From NCBI RefSeq assembly GCF_001690685.1, contig NZ_LZGL01000013.1:62001-126000 (forward strand): a DNA stretch of 64,000 bases. The letters are read 5' to 3'. Numbering within the stretch: position 1 is the stretch's first letter; each line of letters opens with the position of its first letter. The stretch comes from Gilliamella sp. wkB112 (GTDB lineage: Bacteria > Pseudomonadota > Gammaproteobacteria > Enterobacterales > Orbaceae). A program made the position numbers and the translations under genes. Shown here piece by piece: positions 18,327 to 29,067 of the stretch. The notes below the pieces were generated by a model that saw only the letters and a list, made by a program, of their open reading frames with translations, was not told the origin of the DNA and made no database searches.

Positions 18327-19696
18327 TTCCATTAGTTATTAAAAAAATTATAACATTAATAAATGGTGAACCTTATCATATTAACGATGAAGTTTTAATG
18401 GTTAATTCAATTGATATTGATTCGCGCAAAATTACTAAACAATCGCTGTTTATTTCGATTGTTGGTGATAATTTCGATGGTCATGAGTTTGCCGAACAAG
18501 CTATCAAAAGTGGTGCTGTAGCAGTTATTGTTAACCACAAACTAGACAGTTTAATACCACAAATTGTAGTGGCAGATACTCGCCAAGCATTAGGGAAAAT
18601 TGCTGCTTATATTCGGCAGCAAAGTTTAGCTAAAGTTGTCGCCCTTACAGGTTCTTCTGGTAAAACTTCGGTCAAAGAAATGACGGCTGCAATTTTACAG
18701 AATTGTGGGCAAACATTATACACACAAGGTAATTTTAATAATGATATTGGTGTGCCTCTCACATTATTGCGTTTAACGCCGCAGGATCAGTTTGCAGTCA
18801 TTGAATTAGGTGCTAATCATATTGGTGAAATCGCCTATACAACTAATATTGTTAAACCACAAAGTGCATTAATTAACAATATTGCTGAAGCTCATATTGA
18901 AGGTTTTGGTTCACTAGCTGGGGTAGCAACAGCAAAAGGTGAAATTTTTCAAGGAGTACCAAAAGATGGTATCGCGATTATAAATTTAGATAGTTACTCG
19001 GAACAGTGGTTTATTAATGTAACCGATAAAAAAGTTTGGACTTTTTCATTAGATAAAAAAACAGCAGATTTTTATGCTTCTAATATTCAAATAGGTGAGT
19101 CTAGCAATTTTATATTACATACACGTCAAGGTGAATGTGAAATTACATTACCTTTAGTTGGTCAACACAACGTTGCTAATGCGATAGCTGCTTCAGCATT
19201 AGCTATGTCTGTTGGTGCGGACTTAAATCAAATTAAACATGGGTTAGCAACCTTAAAATCTGTAAAAGGTCGGCTTTACCCAATTAGATTAAATGCAACT
19301 CAATTAATTTGGGATGATTCATATAATGCTAATGTTGGTTCAATGTCTGCGGCAATAAAAGTTTTAGCACAACACTCAGGTTATAGAGTTCTAGTTGTGG
19401 GTGATATGGCTGAATTAGGTACTGAAGCAGAAAAGTATCATCAGCAAATAGGTGAACTAGCTCGACAACAAAAACTTGATTGTGTAGTAAGTGTAGGCAA
19501 GTTAAGTCAATTTATCAGTCAATCTAGTGGCGTAGGTCATCATTTTGGTAATAAGCAAGATGCTGTAACTTACCTGTTAACACTTTTACATCAGTATCCA
19601 GTCTTGACTATGTTAGTTAAAGGTTCACGTAGTGCAAAAATGGAAGAAATCATAGAAGAAATTAAAATTAAACAACTTAAAGTTACTCAGGATTAA
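18323..19696 (+). CDS. murF: UDP-MurNAc-tripeptide:D-Ala-D-Ala ligase
   Basis: 457 residues, normal length. The ATP loop [11 protein letters not shown] lies near residue 110, with the Mur ligase signatures [13 protein letters not shown] and [10 protein letters not shown]. It adds D-Ala-D-Ala to the UDP-MurNAc-tripeptide to complete the pentapeptide. It overlaps murE by four bases (ATGA) and is followed by mraY after four bases. Confidence 0.96.
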   Translation: MIPLVIKKIITLINGEPYHINDEVLMVNSIDIDSRKITKQSLFISIVGDNFDGHEFAEQAIKSGAVAVIVNHKLDSLIPQIVVADTRQALGKIAAYIRQQSLAKVVALTGSSGKTSVKEMTAAILQNCGQTLYTQGNFNNDIGVPLTLLRLTPQDQFAVIELGANHIGEIAYTTNIVKPQSALINNIAEAHIEGFGSLAGVATAKGEIFQGVPKDGIAIINLDSYSEQWFINVTDKKVWTFSLDKKTADFYASNIQIGESSNFILHTRQGECEITLPLVGQHNVANAIAASALAMSVGADLNQIKHGLATLKSVKGRLYPIRLNATQLIWDDSYNANVGSMSAAIKVLAQHSGYRVLVVGDMAELGTEAEKYHQQIGELARQQKLDCVVSVGKLSQFISQSSGVGHHFGNKQDAVTYLLTLLHQYPVLTMLVKGSRSAKMEEIIEEIKIKQLKVTQD

Positions 19697-19700
19697 AATT

Positions 19701-20783
19701 ATGTTGGTGTGGATTTCAGAATATTTAGTTAAATATTTTAGCATTTTTAATGTTATCTCTTATTTAACAGTAAGAGCAATTTTAGGTTTATTAACCTCGT
19801 TAGCTATTTCATTATTAATGGGACAAAAAGTTATTGATTGGTTGCAAAAACTACAAATAGGTCAAGTTGTACGTAATGATGGGCCTGAATCCCATCTGAG
19901 CAAAAAAGGAACACCTACTATGGGTGGTACCTTGATATTGGTATCAATTTCGTTATCAGTATTTTTATGGGCAGATCTGCGTAATCCTTATGTCTGGACA
20001 ACATTATTTGTACTAATTGGATATGGTATTGTCGGATTTGCCGATGATTACCTGAAAGTTATACGTAAAAATACAGCAGGCCTTATTGCAAGATGGAAGT
20101 ATTTCTGGCAATCAGTCATTGCCCTAATTGTAGCATTTGGTCTTTATATTTATGGTAAAGACAGTTCAGTAACAGTATTAGTAGTACCATTTTTTAAAGA
20201 TGTTATGCCTCAATTAGGATTAGGATTTATTTTATTAACTTATTTTGTCATTGTTGGCGCCGGTAATGCCGTAAATTTAACTGATGGGCTTGATGGTTTA
20301 GCGATTATGCCTACTGTTTTTGTAGCCGCTGGTTTTGCTTTAGTTTCTTGGGCCACAGGGAATGTCAATTTTGCTGCTTATTTACATATTCCTTATATTA
20401 AGTTTAGCGGTGAACTAATGATTGTCTGTACGGCGATCATCGGTGCGGGATTAGGTTTCCTTTGGTTTAACACATACCCAGCTATGGTGTTTATGGGGGA
20501 TGTCGGTTCCCTCGCTTTAGGTGGCGTATTAGGGATTATTTCAGTTTTATTAAGGCAAGAATTTTTATTATTGATAATGGGCGGCATATTTGTAATCGAA
20601 ACCATGTCGGTTATTTTGCAAGTAGGATCGTTTAAATTAAGGGGTAAACGAATTTTCCGTATGGCCCCAATTCACCATCATTATGAATTAAAAGGTTGGC
20701 CTGAGCCACGCGTTATTGTTCGCTTTTGGATTATATCGCTGATGTTGGTACTAATTGGTTTGTTAACATTAAAATTACGTTGA
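19701..20783 (+). CDS. mraY: Phospho-MurNAc-pentapeptide translocase
   Basis: 360-residue polytopic membrane enzyme, about ten helices, transferring phospho-MurNAc-pentapeptide to undecaprenyl phosphate to make lipid I. The catalytic aspartate motifs are visible: FADDYLK (near 115) and [13 protein letters not shown] (near 196), plus [23 protein letters not shown] at the C-terminal side, given here as a conserved His-rich loop. Length and N-terminus match E. coli MraY. Confidence 0.96.
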   Translation: MLVWISEYLVKYFSIFNVISYLTVRAILGLLTSLAISLLMGQKVIDWLQKLQIGQVVRNDGPESHLSKKGTPTMGGTLILVSISLSVFLWADLRNPYVWTTLFVLIGYGIVGFADDYLKVIRKNTAGLIARWKYFWQSVIALIVAFGLYIYGKDSSVTVLVVPFFKDVMPQLGLGFILLTYFVIVGAGNAVNLTDGLDGLAIMPTVFVAAGFALVSWATGNVNFAAYLHIPYIKFSGELMIVCTAIIGAGLGFLWFNTYPAMVFMGDVGSLALGGVLGIISVLLRQEFLLLIMGGIFVIETMSVILQVGSFKLRGKRIFRMAPIHHHYELKGWPEPRVIVRFWIISLMLVLIGLLTLKLR

Positions 20784-20807
20784 TTAAAAATAGATCAGGG
20801 TTAAATC

Positions 20808-22142
20808 ATGATTAATTATCAGGGCAAAAATATCGTTATTATTGGATTAGGTATTACAGGACTTTCCTGTATCGATTATTTTCTTGCTCAAGAAGTGATT
20901 CCTAAAGTAATAGATACTAGATCATCACCATCTGGATTAGAACTTCTAGATAAACGTATTGTTTATCATTTAGGTGGATTAAATACTGATTGGTTACTTG
21001 AAGCCGATTTAATTGTGGTCAGCCCTGGTATTGCATTATCTACACCAGAGTTACAAAAAGCCGCAGAAAAAGGTATAGAAATTGTTGGTGATGTAGAACT
21101 TTTTTGTCGTGAAGTTAATCTGCAAGGTAATAAAAAAATTGTTGCTATTACTGGCGCAAATGGTAAAACTACTGTAACTTCTTTAGTTGGTGAAATAATT
21201 AAATCTGCAGATATTAACGTTGCTGTTGGCGGCAATATTGGGCAGCCAGCTTTAAAGTTATTAACTCAAGAATGTGATGTCTACGTTCTGGAACTGTCCA
21301 GTTTTCAACTAGAAACAACGTATAGTTTAAACGCAACAGTAGCGACAATTTTGAACATCTCAGAAGATCATATGGATCGATATCCACAGGGTTTAATGCA
21401 ATATGTACAAGCTAAACAACGTATCTACATTAATGCAAAATATTGTATTATTAATCATGATGATAAATTAACTATCCCTACAGATAATCATAAAAATATA
21501 ACTTCATTTGGTTTACAAAAAGGTGATTATCATTTAGATACTCATTATGATTATTTGGTTGCTCAAGAACAACCAGTATTAGCCACTAAAACATTAAAAC
21601 TAATTGGTTGTCATAATTATCTTAATGCATTAGCTGCCTTAGCAATTGCTGATAAGTTAATGATTCCTAGAGAGTCGAGTTTAGCAACTATTGCTACATT
21701 TCAAGGATTGCCGCATCGTTTTGAATTAGTATTAGAAAAAAATGGTGTGAAATGGATTAATGATTCTAAGGCAACTAATGTCGGTAGTACAGAAGCAGCC
21801 TTAAATAGTATAGTTTGTAATGGTAAGTTATTTCTATTGCTTGGAGGCGATGGCAAATCAGCAGATTTTTCACCATTAATTCCTTATCTAAAAAATAGAA
21901 AACTTGAAATTTTTTGTTTTGGTAGAGATCGCATACTTCTTGCTAAATTAGCACCTAACATTACAACTATTACTGAAACACTTGCTGAAGCCATCGAAAT
22001 TATTGCAAATAAAGTCGTTACTGAAGATATAGTATTACTTTCACCGGCTTGTGCAAGTTTGGATCAGTTTAAGAATTATGTTGAGCGAGGAAATCAATTT
22101 GCGAAGCTTGCTAAACAATTTACTTCAAGGAGTGAACTATGA
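20808..22142 (+). CDS. murD: UDP-MurNAc-L-Ala:D-glutamate ligase
   Basis: 444 residues. The N-terminal UDP-binding Rossmann segment ([15 protein letters not shown]) precedes the ATP loop [11 protein letters not shown] near 115 and the signatures [11 protein letters not shown] and [15 protein letters not shown]. It adds D-Glu to UDP-MurNAc-L-Ala. It overlaps ftsW by four bases (ATGA). Confidence 0.96.
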   Translation: MINYQGKNIVIIGLGITGLSCIDYFLAQEVIPKVIDTRSSPSGLELLDKRIVYHLGGLNTDWLLEADLIVVSPGIALSTPELQKAAEKGIEIVGDVELFCREVNLQGNKKIVAITGANGKTTVTSLVGEIIKSADINVAVGGNIGQPALKLLTQECDVYVLELSSFQLETTYSLNATVATILNISEDHMDRYPQGLMQYVQAKQRIYINAKYCIINHDDKLTIPTDNHKNITSFGLQKGDYHLDTHYDYLVAQEQPVLATKTLKLIGCHNYLNALAALAIADKLMIPRESSLATIATFQGLPHRFELVLEKNGVKWINDSKATNVGSTEAALNSIVCNGKLFLLLGGDGKSADFSPLIPYLKNRKLEIFCFGRDRILLAKLAPNITTITETLAEAIEIIANKVVTEDIVLLSPACASLDQFKNYVERGNQFAKLAKQFTSRSEL

Positions 22143-23290
22143 CACTCTTTTTACTAAAAAAACAAGTTAATCCACATATTCCATTTGATAATCAATTGCT
22201 TTGGACAGTATTAGGATTAATGATATTTGGTCTAATAATGGTGACCTCAGCGTCAATGTCGTTTAGCGAAAGTAACCCTTTTTTCTATACTCAACGTGAA
22301 TTGATTCAAATTGGTATTTCCTTGTTTTTAATGTTTATTACTCTTTATATTCCAATTGAACGTTGGCAACAGTTTGCAACCGTGCTGTTAATAATCGCTA
22401 TTATTATGTTAGTTGCCGTATTAGGTATAGGTTCCTCAATTAATGGAGCTGCACGTTGGATTCCGTTAGGAGTATTTAACTTCCAACCTGCAGAATTATC
22501 AAAATTAGCCTTATTTTTATTTTTAGCCGGTTACTTAGCTCGGAAATCAGAAGAAGTCAAAAGTGGTTTTTGGGGATTTTTTAAGCCAATGGTAGTTATG
22601 GCTATTCTTTCTATTTTATTACTCTTACAACCAGATTTAGGTACAGTTATTGTTCTGTTTATGGTAACTATTGGTATTTTATTTATTGCTGGTGCTAAAT
22701 TATGGCAATTTGTAGCTATTTTGTTAGCTGGTTTTGCAGCCGTAATTACGCTAATTTTATATGAATCTTATCGTTTAACTAGATTGTTGACATTTCTTGA
22801 TCCATGGCAAGATGCGACAGGGTCTGGATATCAGTTAGTTGCTTCATTGATGGCTATAGGCAGTGGTGGGGTATCAGGTCAAGGCATGGGAAATTCGATC
22901 CTGAAGTTAGGTTATTTACCAGAATGTCACACCGATTTTATATTTTCGATAATTTCTGAGGAATATGGATATATTGGAATTCTTGCTTTATTAGCTCTAC
23001 TATTTTTCTTAACTTTTAAAGCGTTGGCAATCGGTTATCGAGCCTTAAATGAAGGTTTACAATTTTCTGGTTATTTAGCATGTCAAATTGGTATTTGGTT
23101 CGGATTTCAAACCTTTGTTAATGTTGGTGTAACTTCTGGGATGCTACCAACCAAAGGTTTAACATTACCATTCATTAGTTATGGTGGTTCAAGTTTAATT
23201 GTAATGAGTGTTGCAGTTGCCATTTTACTTAGAATAGATTTTGAATTTAGACAAAAACAAGCACAAGCAAGAATAAGGTTAATAAAATAA
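22139..23290 (+). CDS. ftsW: Lipid II glycosyltransferase FtsW
   Basis: 383-residue SEDS-family membrane protein with about ten helices. Family blocks include [31 protein letters not shown] with the catalytic-region Asp, [16 protein letters not shown] and [10 protein letters not shown]. It polymerises glycan strands at the septum with FtsI. The start overlaps murD (ATGA) and the stop overlaps the murG start by one base. Confidence 0.96.
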   Translation: MTLFLLKKQVNPHIPFDNQLLWTVLGLMIFGLIMVTSASMSFSESNPFFYTQRELIQIGISLFLMFITLYIPIERWQQFATVLLIIAIIMLVAVLGIGSSINGAARWIPLGVFNFQPAELSKLALFLFLAGYLARKSEEVKSGFWGFFKPMVVMAILSILLLLQPDLGTVIVLFMVTIGILFIAGAKLWQFVAILLAGFAAVITLILYESYRLTRLLTFLDPWQDATGSGYQLVASLMAIGSGGVSGQGMGNSILKLGYLPECHTDFIFSIISEEYGYIGILALLALLFFLTFKALAIGYRALNEGLQFSGYLACQIGIWFGFQTFVNVGVTSGMLPTKGLTLPFISYGGSSLIVMSVAVAILLRIDFEFRQKQAQARIRLIK

Positions 23291-24342
23291 TGAAAAAATT
23301 ATTAGTGATGGCGGGTGGTACTGGTGGCCATGTTTTTCCGGGTATTGCTGTTGCACATTATTTAATGAAACAAGGTTGGCAAGTCAGATGGCTTGGCACA
23401 GCCGATAGGATGGAAGCACATTTAGTCCCTGATAATGGTATTGATATTGATTTTATTGAAATATCTGGTTTACGAGGTAAAGGTAAGATTGCGTTGTTAA
23501 AAGCGCCGTATAAAATTTTAAAAGCAGTTTTTCAAGCAAGAAAAATATTAAAATCTTATCGTCCTGATGTTGTTTTAGGCATGGGAGGATATGTTTCAGG
23601 CCCAGGTGGAATTGCAGCTAAAACACTTGGCATTCCAATCGTTTTACATGAACAAAATGGAGTTGCGGGGTTAACTAATAAATATATAGCAAAGATTGCT
23701 ACTAAAGTTTTACAAGCATTTCCATCTGCATTTCCTAATGCTGAAGTGGTGGGTAATCCCGTCCGTGAGGATCTTTTGACTGTTGCTGAACCAGAGCAAC
23801 GGTTTAAAGATCGACAAGGACCAATAAGAATTTTAGTCATGGGTGGTAGCCAAGGTGCAAAGATTATTAATGACATTGTACCTCAAGTGATAACTAAATT
23901 AGGCAATAAGTATGCTGTATGGCATCAAACAGGTAAAGGAATGTTAACTTCGGTTTTGGAATCTTATAAAAATTGCGATATGGTCAATAATAAGGTAACG
24001 GAATTTATTTCAGATGTAGCCGAAGCATATAGTTGGGCAGATATAGTCATTTGTCGTAGTGGAGCACTAACAGTTAGCGAGATAGAAATAGTTGGCATTG
24101 GAGCTATTTTTGTTCCATTCATGCATAAAGATCGCCAACAATTTTGGAATGCGAAATCATTAGCTGATGTTGGAGCAGCTAGAATTATAGAACAACCTGA
24201 TTTTAATGTTGAATCACTGGAAAATCTACTAATAAACTTAGATAGAGAACAATTAGCAATAATGGCAGCAAAAGCTAAAAGTTTATCGATTAATAATTCA
24301 ACTGAAAGGGTAGCAGAAATACTGAATTCAGTGATAAAATAG
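23290..24342 (+). CDS. murG: Lipid II synthase MurG
   Basis: 350-residue GT-B glycosyltransferase that adds GlcNAc to lipid I. The N-terminal glycine-rich loop [17 protein letters not shown], the [12 protein letters not shown] acceptor motif, [12 protein letters not shown] and the UDP-GlcNAc-binding [11 protein letters not shown] segment are all present. It is followed by a 164-base gap, which breaks the otherwise overlapping dcw chain before murC. Confidence 0.97.
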   Translation: MKKLLVMAGGTGGHVFPGIAVAHYLMKQGWQVRWLGTADRMEAHLVPDNGIDIDFIEISGLRGKGKIALLKAPYKILKAVFQARKILKSYRPDVVLGMGGYVSGPGGIAAKTLGIPIVLHEQNGVAGLTNKYIAKIATKVLQAFPSAFPNAEVVGNPVREDLLTVAEPEQRFKDRQGPIRILVMGGSQGAKIINDIVPQVITKLGNKYAVWHQTGKGMLTSVLESYKNCDMVNNKVTEFISDVAEAYSWADIVICRSGALTVSEIEIVGIGAIFVPFMHKDRQQFWNAKSLADVGAARIIEQPDFNVESLENLLINLDREQLAIMAAKAKSLSINNSTERVAEILNSVIK

Positions 24343-24373
24343 TTAGTTTTTGATATGACTTTGTGTAATAATC

Positions 24374-24402
24374 TTGTCAAGATGTTTCAGGTTAACTATA
24401 TG
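24374..24402 (+). promoter_or_regulatory. Candidate internal dcw promoter before murC
   Basis: TTGTCA (24374-24379), 17-base spacer, TATATG (24397-24402). The -35 differs from consensus at one base and the -10 at two. It lies in the only sizeable gap of the cluster, overlaps palindrome ATCTTGTCAAGAT (24371-24383), and is followed by inverted repeat TATGTTTT / AAAACATA (24399-24424). Confidence 0.45.
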
Positions 24403-24506
24403 TTTTGGTAAATTATAAAACATAACAAAGTGATATAAATTTTATTAAATAACTAATAAAACAAAAAACTCTAAAACAATAACAGAAATAAAGTAGAGGT
24501 TAGATA

Positions 24507-25955
24507 GTGAATACAAAGGAATTAGCTAAAATAAGAGCAATTATTCCCGAAATGAAACGTGTTAAACATATCCATTTTGTTGGTATTGGTGGTGCGGGAA
24601 TGGGGGGAATTGCCGAAGTTCTAGCTAATGAAGGTTATGAAATAAGTGGTTCAGATATTGCTGAGAATGCAGTTACTCAGCATTTAGAAACCTTAGGAGC
24701 AAAAATTGTAATTGGTCACTCGGCTGAAAATATATACAATTCAAGTGTCGTAGTTATTTCTTCTGCTATTTCTCAAGATAATATAGAAGTAGTTGCAGCT
24801 CGAGAGGCACGTATCCCAGTAATTCAACGCGCGGAAATGTTAGCTGAATTGATGCGTTTTCGCTATGGTATTGCTATTGCAGGGACACATGGTAAAACCA
24901 CAACAACCGCTATGGTCACAGCTATTTATGCTGAAGCTAAACTTGATCCAACTTTTGTTAATGGTGGTTTAGTTAAGGCTGCAGGTACTCATGCGCAATT
25001 AGGAACTAGTCGATATTTTATCGCGGAAGCGGATGAAAGTGATGCATCATTTCTTCACTTACAACCGATGGTTTCTATTGTAACTAATATCGAACCTGAC
25101 CATATGGATACTTATCAAGGTAATGTAGAAAACCTTAAACAAACATTTATTTCTTTTTTACGTAATTTACCTTTTTATGGCTTAGCTGTTATGTGTTATG
25201 ACGATCCAATTAATCGTGAGTTATTACCAATTGTTGGGCGAAAAGTGATTACTTATGGTTTCAGTGAAGAAGCGGACGTCATTATTAAAAATTATCGTCA
25301 AGAACGTGGTATCAGCTACTATACTGTTTCACGGCCAAACCATAATGATTTAAAGATAGAATTAAATGCGCCCGGTAAACATAATGCTTTAAATTCTGCT
25401 GCAGCAATTATTGCTGCCACTGAAGATGGTATTGATGATGAGTCAATTATTAATGCTTTGGCTAAATTTGCGGGCACTAGTCGCCGCTTTGACTTAATAG
25501 GATTTTTCCCTCATTTTAATGGTGGCGATATTATGATGGTTGATGATTATGGCCATCATCCTAGTGAAGTTAATGCTACAATTCAGGCAGCAAAAAATGG
25601 CTGGCCTGAAAGGCGTTTAGTTATGCTTTTTCAACCACATAGATATACCAGAACGCGAGATTTATTTGATGATTTTGCGCAAGTGCTGTCACAAGTTGAT
25701 GCATTAGTAATGTTAGATGTCTATTCCGCTGGCGAACAACCAATTGCTGGTGCTGATAGTCGTTCTTTATGTCGGTCTATTCGTAATCGAGGTAAAGTGG
25801 ATCCAATTTATATTTCGGACTTGGAACAATTACCTGAAATCATGAAAGAGATTTTGCACGGTAATGATTTATTGTTGACTCAAGGTGCTGGTAGTGTTAG
25901 CCGTATAGCTCGTCAGTTAGCTAATGCTCATTTGTTTTCAAAAGAGGAACTATAA
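24507..25955 (+). CDS. murC: UDP-MurNAc:L-alanine ligase
   Basis: 482 residues. The N-terminal UDP-binding loop [16 protein letters not shown], the ATP loop [11 protein letters not shown] near 126, [12 protein letters not shown] and the C-terminal [11 protein letters not shown] and FQPHRYTRT motifs are all present. It starts the cytoplasmic peptide stem by adding L-Ala. The start codon is GTG, confirmed by AGAGGT 6 bases upstream and by an N-terminus ([19 protein letters not shown]) matching E. coli MurC. The stop overlaps ddlB by one base. Confidence 0.97.
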   Translation: MNTKELAKIRAIIPEMKRVKHIHFVGIGGAGMGGIAEVLANEGYEISGSDIAENAVTQHLETLGAKIVIGHSAENIYNSSVVVISSAISQDNIEVVAAREARIPVIQRAEMLAELMRFRYGIAIAGTHGKTTTTAMVTAIYAEAKLDPTFVNGGLVKAAGTHAQLGTSRYFIAEADESDASFLHLQPMVSIVTNIEPDHMDTYQGNVENLKQTFISFLRNLPFYGLAVMCYDDPINRELLPIVGRKVITYGFSEEADVIIKNYRQERGISYYTVSRPNHNDLKIELNAPGKHNALNSAAAIIAATEDGIDDESIINALAKFAGTSRRFDLIGFFPHFNGGDIMMVDDYGHHPSEVNATIQAAKNGWPERRLVMLFQPHRYTRTRDLFDDFAQVLSQVDALVMLDVYSAGEQPIAGADSRSLCRSIRNRGKVDPIYISDLEQLPEIMKEILHGNDLLLTQGAGSVSRIARQLANAHLFSKEEL

Positions 25956-26863
25956 TGAAGGATAAAGTTGCTATTTTGTATGGCGGTACTTCAGCTGAGC
26001 GAGAAGTGTCGCTTAAATCGGGTAAAGCGGTATTGACAGGATTATTAGCAAATGGTGTAGATGCACATCTTATTGATACTAAAGATCATCCAATAACAAA
26101 TTTAAAAAAAGAAGGTTTCACAAAGGCTTTTGTAATTTTGCATGGTAGAGGTGGTGAGGATGGAACTGTGCAAGCAATTTTAACTTATCAAAATATTCCT
26201 TATACTGGTAGTGATGTTTTATCATCAGCACTGACTATGGATAAACTAAAAACTAAGTTAATTTGGAAGGCTCTTGGTTTACCTATAGCTGATTTTATTA
26301 TGGTAGATAAAAATCAACCTTTCAATGTTGATTCAATCATCAACCAATTAGGATTACCATTATTTGTTAAACCTAGCCATGAAGGTTCAAGTGTTGGTAT
26401 GACGCGAGTTAATAAAGCAGATGAACTACATGCCGCTATTGAGCTTGCTTTTAAATATGATAATAATGTAATGGTTGAATCCTTTTTAGCTGGTCCGGAA
26501 TTTACGGTAGCTATTGTTGGTGAACAAGTTTTACCATCAATTTTTATTAAACCAGCTGCTAATTTTTATGATTATGATGCTAAATACTTGTCAGATTCAA
26601 CTCAATATTTTTGTCCAAGTGGTTTACCTGATGATAAAGAACAACAAATTCGTAAATTAGCTTTAGATGCGTATAAAGCTGTCGGTTGTAGAGGTTGGGG
26701 GCGAGTAGATATTATGTTTGATGCTAATCAAGAACCATATTTACTTGAAGTTAATACAGCACCAGGTATGACAGATCATAGTTTGGTACCAATGGCGGCG
26801 AAACAATATGGGTGGTCATTTAGTGATCTTGTTAGTCGCATTTTAAATTTGGCAACAGTATAA
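25955..26863 (+). CDS. ddlB: D-alanine:D-alanine ligase
   Basis: 302-residue ATP-grasp ligase. N-terminal KVAILYGGTSAEREVSLKSG, HGRGGEDGT, VKPSHEGSSVGMTRV and the C-terminal metal-binding EVNTAPGMTDHSLVP are conserved. It supplies the D-Ala-D-Ala used by MurF and is coupled to murC. The position between murC and ftsQ is that of DdlB in E. coli. Confidence 0.96.
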   Translation: MKDKVAILYGGTSAEREVSLKSGKAVLTGLLANGVDAHLIDTKDHPITNLKKEGFTKAFVILHGRGGEDGTVQAILTYQNIPYTGSDVLSSALTMDKLKTKLIWKALGLPIADFIMVDKNQPFNVDSIINQLGLPLFVKPSHEGSSVGMTRVNKADELHAAIELAFKYDNNVMVESFLAGPEFTVAIVGEQVLPSIFIKPAANFYDYDAKYLSDSTQYFCPSGLPDDKEQQIRKLALDAYKAVGCRGWGRVDIMFDANQEPYLLEVNTAPGMTDHSLVPMAAKQYGWSFSDLVSRILNLATV

Positions 26864-26877
26864 ATGGCTCTATTTAT

Positions 26878-27711
26878 ATGAGACAAGTTAGACAAGCAGC
26901 ACAAAGGCGAGAAGATAAAAACAGAAGACGGCTGCTTTTCTTTCGTAGTAAAGAACAATTAATAGGATTTTTGTTCTTTATTGCGATAACTTTAATTAGT
27001 ATTTGGGTTGTTAAAAGTGTAAAAAATTGGATGGATAATCCAGAACAAATGGTATTATCACAATTAATTTTAAATGGTGAACACACATTTACAACCGAAG
27101 ATGATATACGTAATGCAATTTTAGGGTTGGGATTACCTAATACTTATATAGGGCAAGATGTTGATGATATACAGCAAGAAGTTTTAAGATTTCCATGGGT
27201 AAAGCAGGCTAGTGTACGTAAACAGTGGCCAGATAGATTGATTGTTTATATTGAAGAATATAAACCTGCTTTTTATTGGAATGATCTATTTTTGCTTGAT
27301 ATGTATGGCAATGTGTTCAGTATCCCACTAGATCGTATTGCTGAAATACAATTACCAAGGCTTTATGGGCCAGAAGGTAAAGCAAAAACTGTATTAGAAA
27401 CGTATCATAAATTAAATGATCTTTCTAAAAAACTCGCTAATAGTCAATTAGCACTACAGATTAAAGCTGCACAGACTGATGAACGTAATGCTTGGCAATT
27501 AATGGTAAAACAATGTATTGCTGGATTTTGTCTTGAAAATCAAGAAATAAAGTTAATGTTAGGAACTGAGGATATTGAGCAACGATATCAACAATTTATT
27601 AAATTATTTCCTGAAATTCAATTAAGAATGCCAGCAAATGAAAGAATAGTGGTAGCTGATTTACGTTATGAAAATGGTATTTCAGTACAAAGAGAAAAAA
27701 TAATGCAGTAA
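26878..27711 (+). CDS. ftsQ: Cell division protein FtsQ
   Basis: 277 residues. A basic cytoplasmic N-terminus (many Arg/Lys over the first 25 residues) precedes one membrane helix at about 34-51 (IGFLFFIAITLISIWVV), the POTRA domain from about 60 (LILNGEHTFTTEDDIRNAI) and the FtsQ beta domain (FPWVKQASVRKQWPDRLIVYIEEY in part). It recruits FtsB/FtsL. No strong ribosome site precedes this ATG. A five-codon minicistron (26864-26881) ends across the start codon as ATGA, which suggests reinitiation. Confidence 0.93.
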   Translation: MRQVRQAAQRREDKNRRRLLFFRSKEQLIGFLFFIAITLISIWVVKSVKNWMDNPEQMVLSQLILNGEHTFTTEDDIRNAILGLGLPNTYIGQDVDDIQQEVLRFPWVKQASVRKQWPDRLIVYIEEYKPAFYWNDLFLLDMYGNVFSIPLDRIAEIQLPRLYGPEGKAKTVLETYHKLNDLSKKLANSQLALQIKAAQTDERNAWQLMVKQCIAGFCLENQEIKLMLGTEDIEQRYQQFIKLFPEIQLRMPANERIVVADLRYENGISVQREKIMQ

Positions 27712-27732
27712 GGAAAGAATAAAGGCTGAAGT

Positions 27733-28986
27733 ATGAAAGCAACAGAGAAAAAATTGGTTGTTGGTCTAGAAGTCGGTACATCAAAAGTACTTGCACTGGT
27801 TGGTGAAGTTTTGCCGGATGGTATTGTTAATATCATTGGAGTAGGTCACTGCCCATCCAAAGGTGTAGATAAAGGTGGTGTTAATGATCTTGAGTCAGTA
27901 GTTAAATCTATCCAACGTGCGATTGATCAAGCTGAATTAATGGCCGATTGTCAAATTTCTTCTGTTTATTTAAGTCTTTCTGGAAAACATATTCGTTGTC
28001 AAAATGAAATAGGTATGGTGCCAATTTCTGAAGAAGAAGTTACAGCAGAAGATGTTGAGAATGTTGTACATACCGCCAAATCAGTTAGAATTCTAGATGA
28101 ACACCGCATATTACATGTGATAGCACAAGAGTATTCTATTGATTTGCAAGAAGGTATTAAAAATCCAATAGGTCTTTCTGGCGTTAGAATGAAAGCTAAA
28201 GTTCATTTAGTTACCTGCCACAATGATATGGCTAGAAATATTGTAAAGGCAGTTGAACGTTGTGGCTTAAAAGTGGATCAACTCATTTTTTCTGGCCTGG
28301 CTTCTAGCGATGCCGTGTTAACTGATGATGAAAAAGAGCTTGGTGTGTGTGTAATCGATATGGGTGGTGGTACAATGGATGTTACTGTTTATACTGGTGG
28401 AGCTTTACGCCATTCAGTGGTGATTCCCTATGCCGGTAATGTGGTAACCAGTGATATCGCTTATGCATTTGGTGCACCACCAATGGATGCTGAAAATATA
28501 AAAATTCGCTATGGCTGTGCAGTAGGATCGTTAATTGGTAAGGATGAAGTGATTGATGTGCCAAGCGTTGGTGGTCGGCCATCACGATCTTTACAAAGGC
28601 AAACGCTTGCTGATGTAATTGAACCTCGTTATTCAGAGTTATTGTCATTAGTGCAAAAAGAATTGTTAACTTTGCAAGATGAACTAAAAAAACAAAATGT
28701 CAAATACCAATTAGCAGCAGGTATTGTGTTAACCGGTGGTGCGGCGCAAATTAAAGGCATGGTAGAGTGTGCAGAAAAAGTCTTTCAGAATCAAGTGCGT
28801 GTTGGGCAACCATTGAATATTTCAGGATTAACTGATTATGTGCAGAAACCTTATTGTTCAACGGCGGTAGGTTTATTGCATTACGGAAAACAAAGTTTAT
28901 TGAATGATGATGCTAAAGATAGCAATAAGTCATCATTAAAAGGGATAGCTAAACGTTTGACAGGGTGGTTTAAAAAAGAATTTTAG
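27733..28986 (+). CDS. ftsA: Cell division protein FtsA
   Basis: 417-residue actin-like ATPase that tethers FtsZ to the membrane. It has the N-terminal VVGLEVGTSKVLALVGE phosphate loop, IDMGGGTMDVTVYTGG, GIVLTGGAAQIKGM and a C-terminal amphipathic membrane-targeting helix (GIAKRLTGWFKKEF). The length matches E. coli (420). Followed by an 81-base spacer with a 9-bp hairpin before ftsZ. Confidence 0.97.
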   Translation: MKATEKKLVVGLEVGTSKVLALVGEVLPDGIVNIIGVGHCPSKGVDKGGVNDLESVVKSIQRAIDQAELMADCQISSVYLSLSGKHIRCQNEIGMVPISEEEVTAEDVENVVHTAKSVRILDEHRILHVIAQEYSIDLQEGIKNPIGLSGVRMKAKVHLVTCHNDMARNIVKAVERCGLKVDQLIFSGLASSDAVLTDDEKELGVCVIDMGGGTMDVTVYTGGALRHSVVIPYAGNVVTSDIAYAFGAPPMDAENIKIRYGCAVGSLIGKDEVIDVPSVGGRPSRSLQRQTLADVIEPRYSELLSLVQKELLTLQDELKKQNVKYQLAAGIVLTGGAAQIKGMVECAEKVFQNQVRVGQPLNISGLTDYVQKPYCSTAVGLLHYGKQSLLNDDAKDSNKSSLKGIAKRLTGWFKKEF

Positions 28987-29009
28987 CTAATATATTTCAA
29001 GAACTTCGT

Positions 29010-29041
29010 GGACATTGTCGACGGTTATCTGTACAATGTCC
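29010..29041 (+). repeat. Perfect 9-bp inverted repeat in the ftsA-ftsZ spacer
   Basis: GGACATTGT (29010-29018) and ACAATGTCC (29033-29041) with a 14-base loop, ending 26 bases before ftsZ. There is no T run, so it is not an intrinsic terminator. As RNA it would fold just upstream of the ftsZ ribosome site (GGAGATAAG). Confidence 0.6.
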
Positions 29042-29067
29042 TAAGATCGTAAATTTGGAGATAAGTT

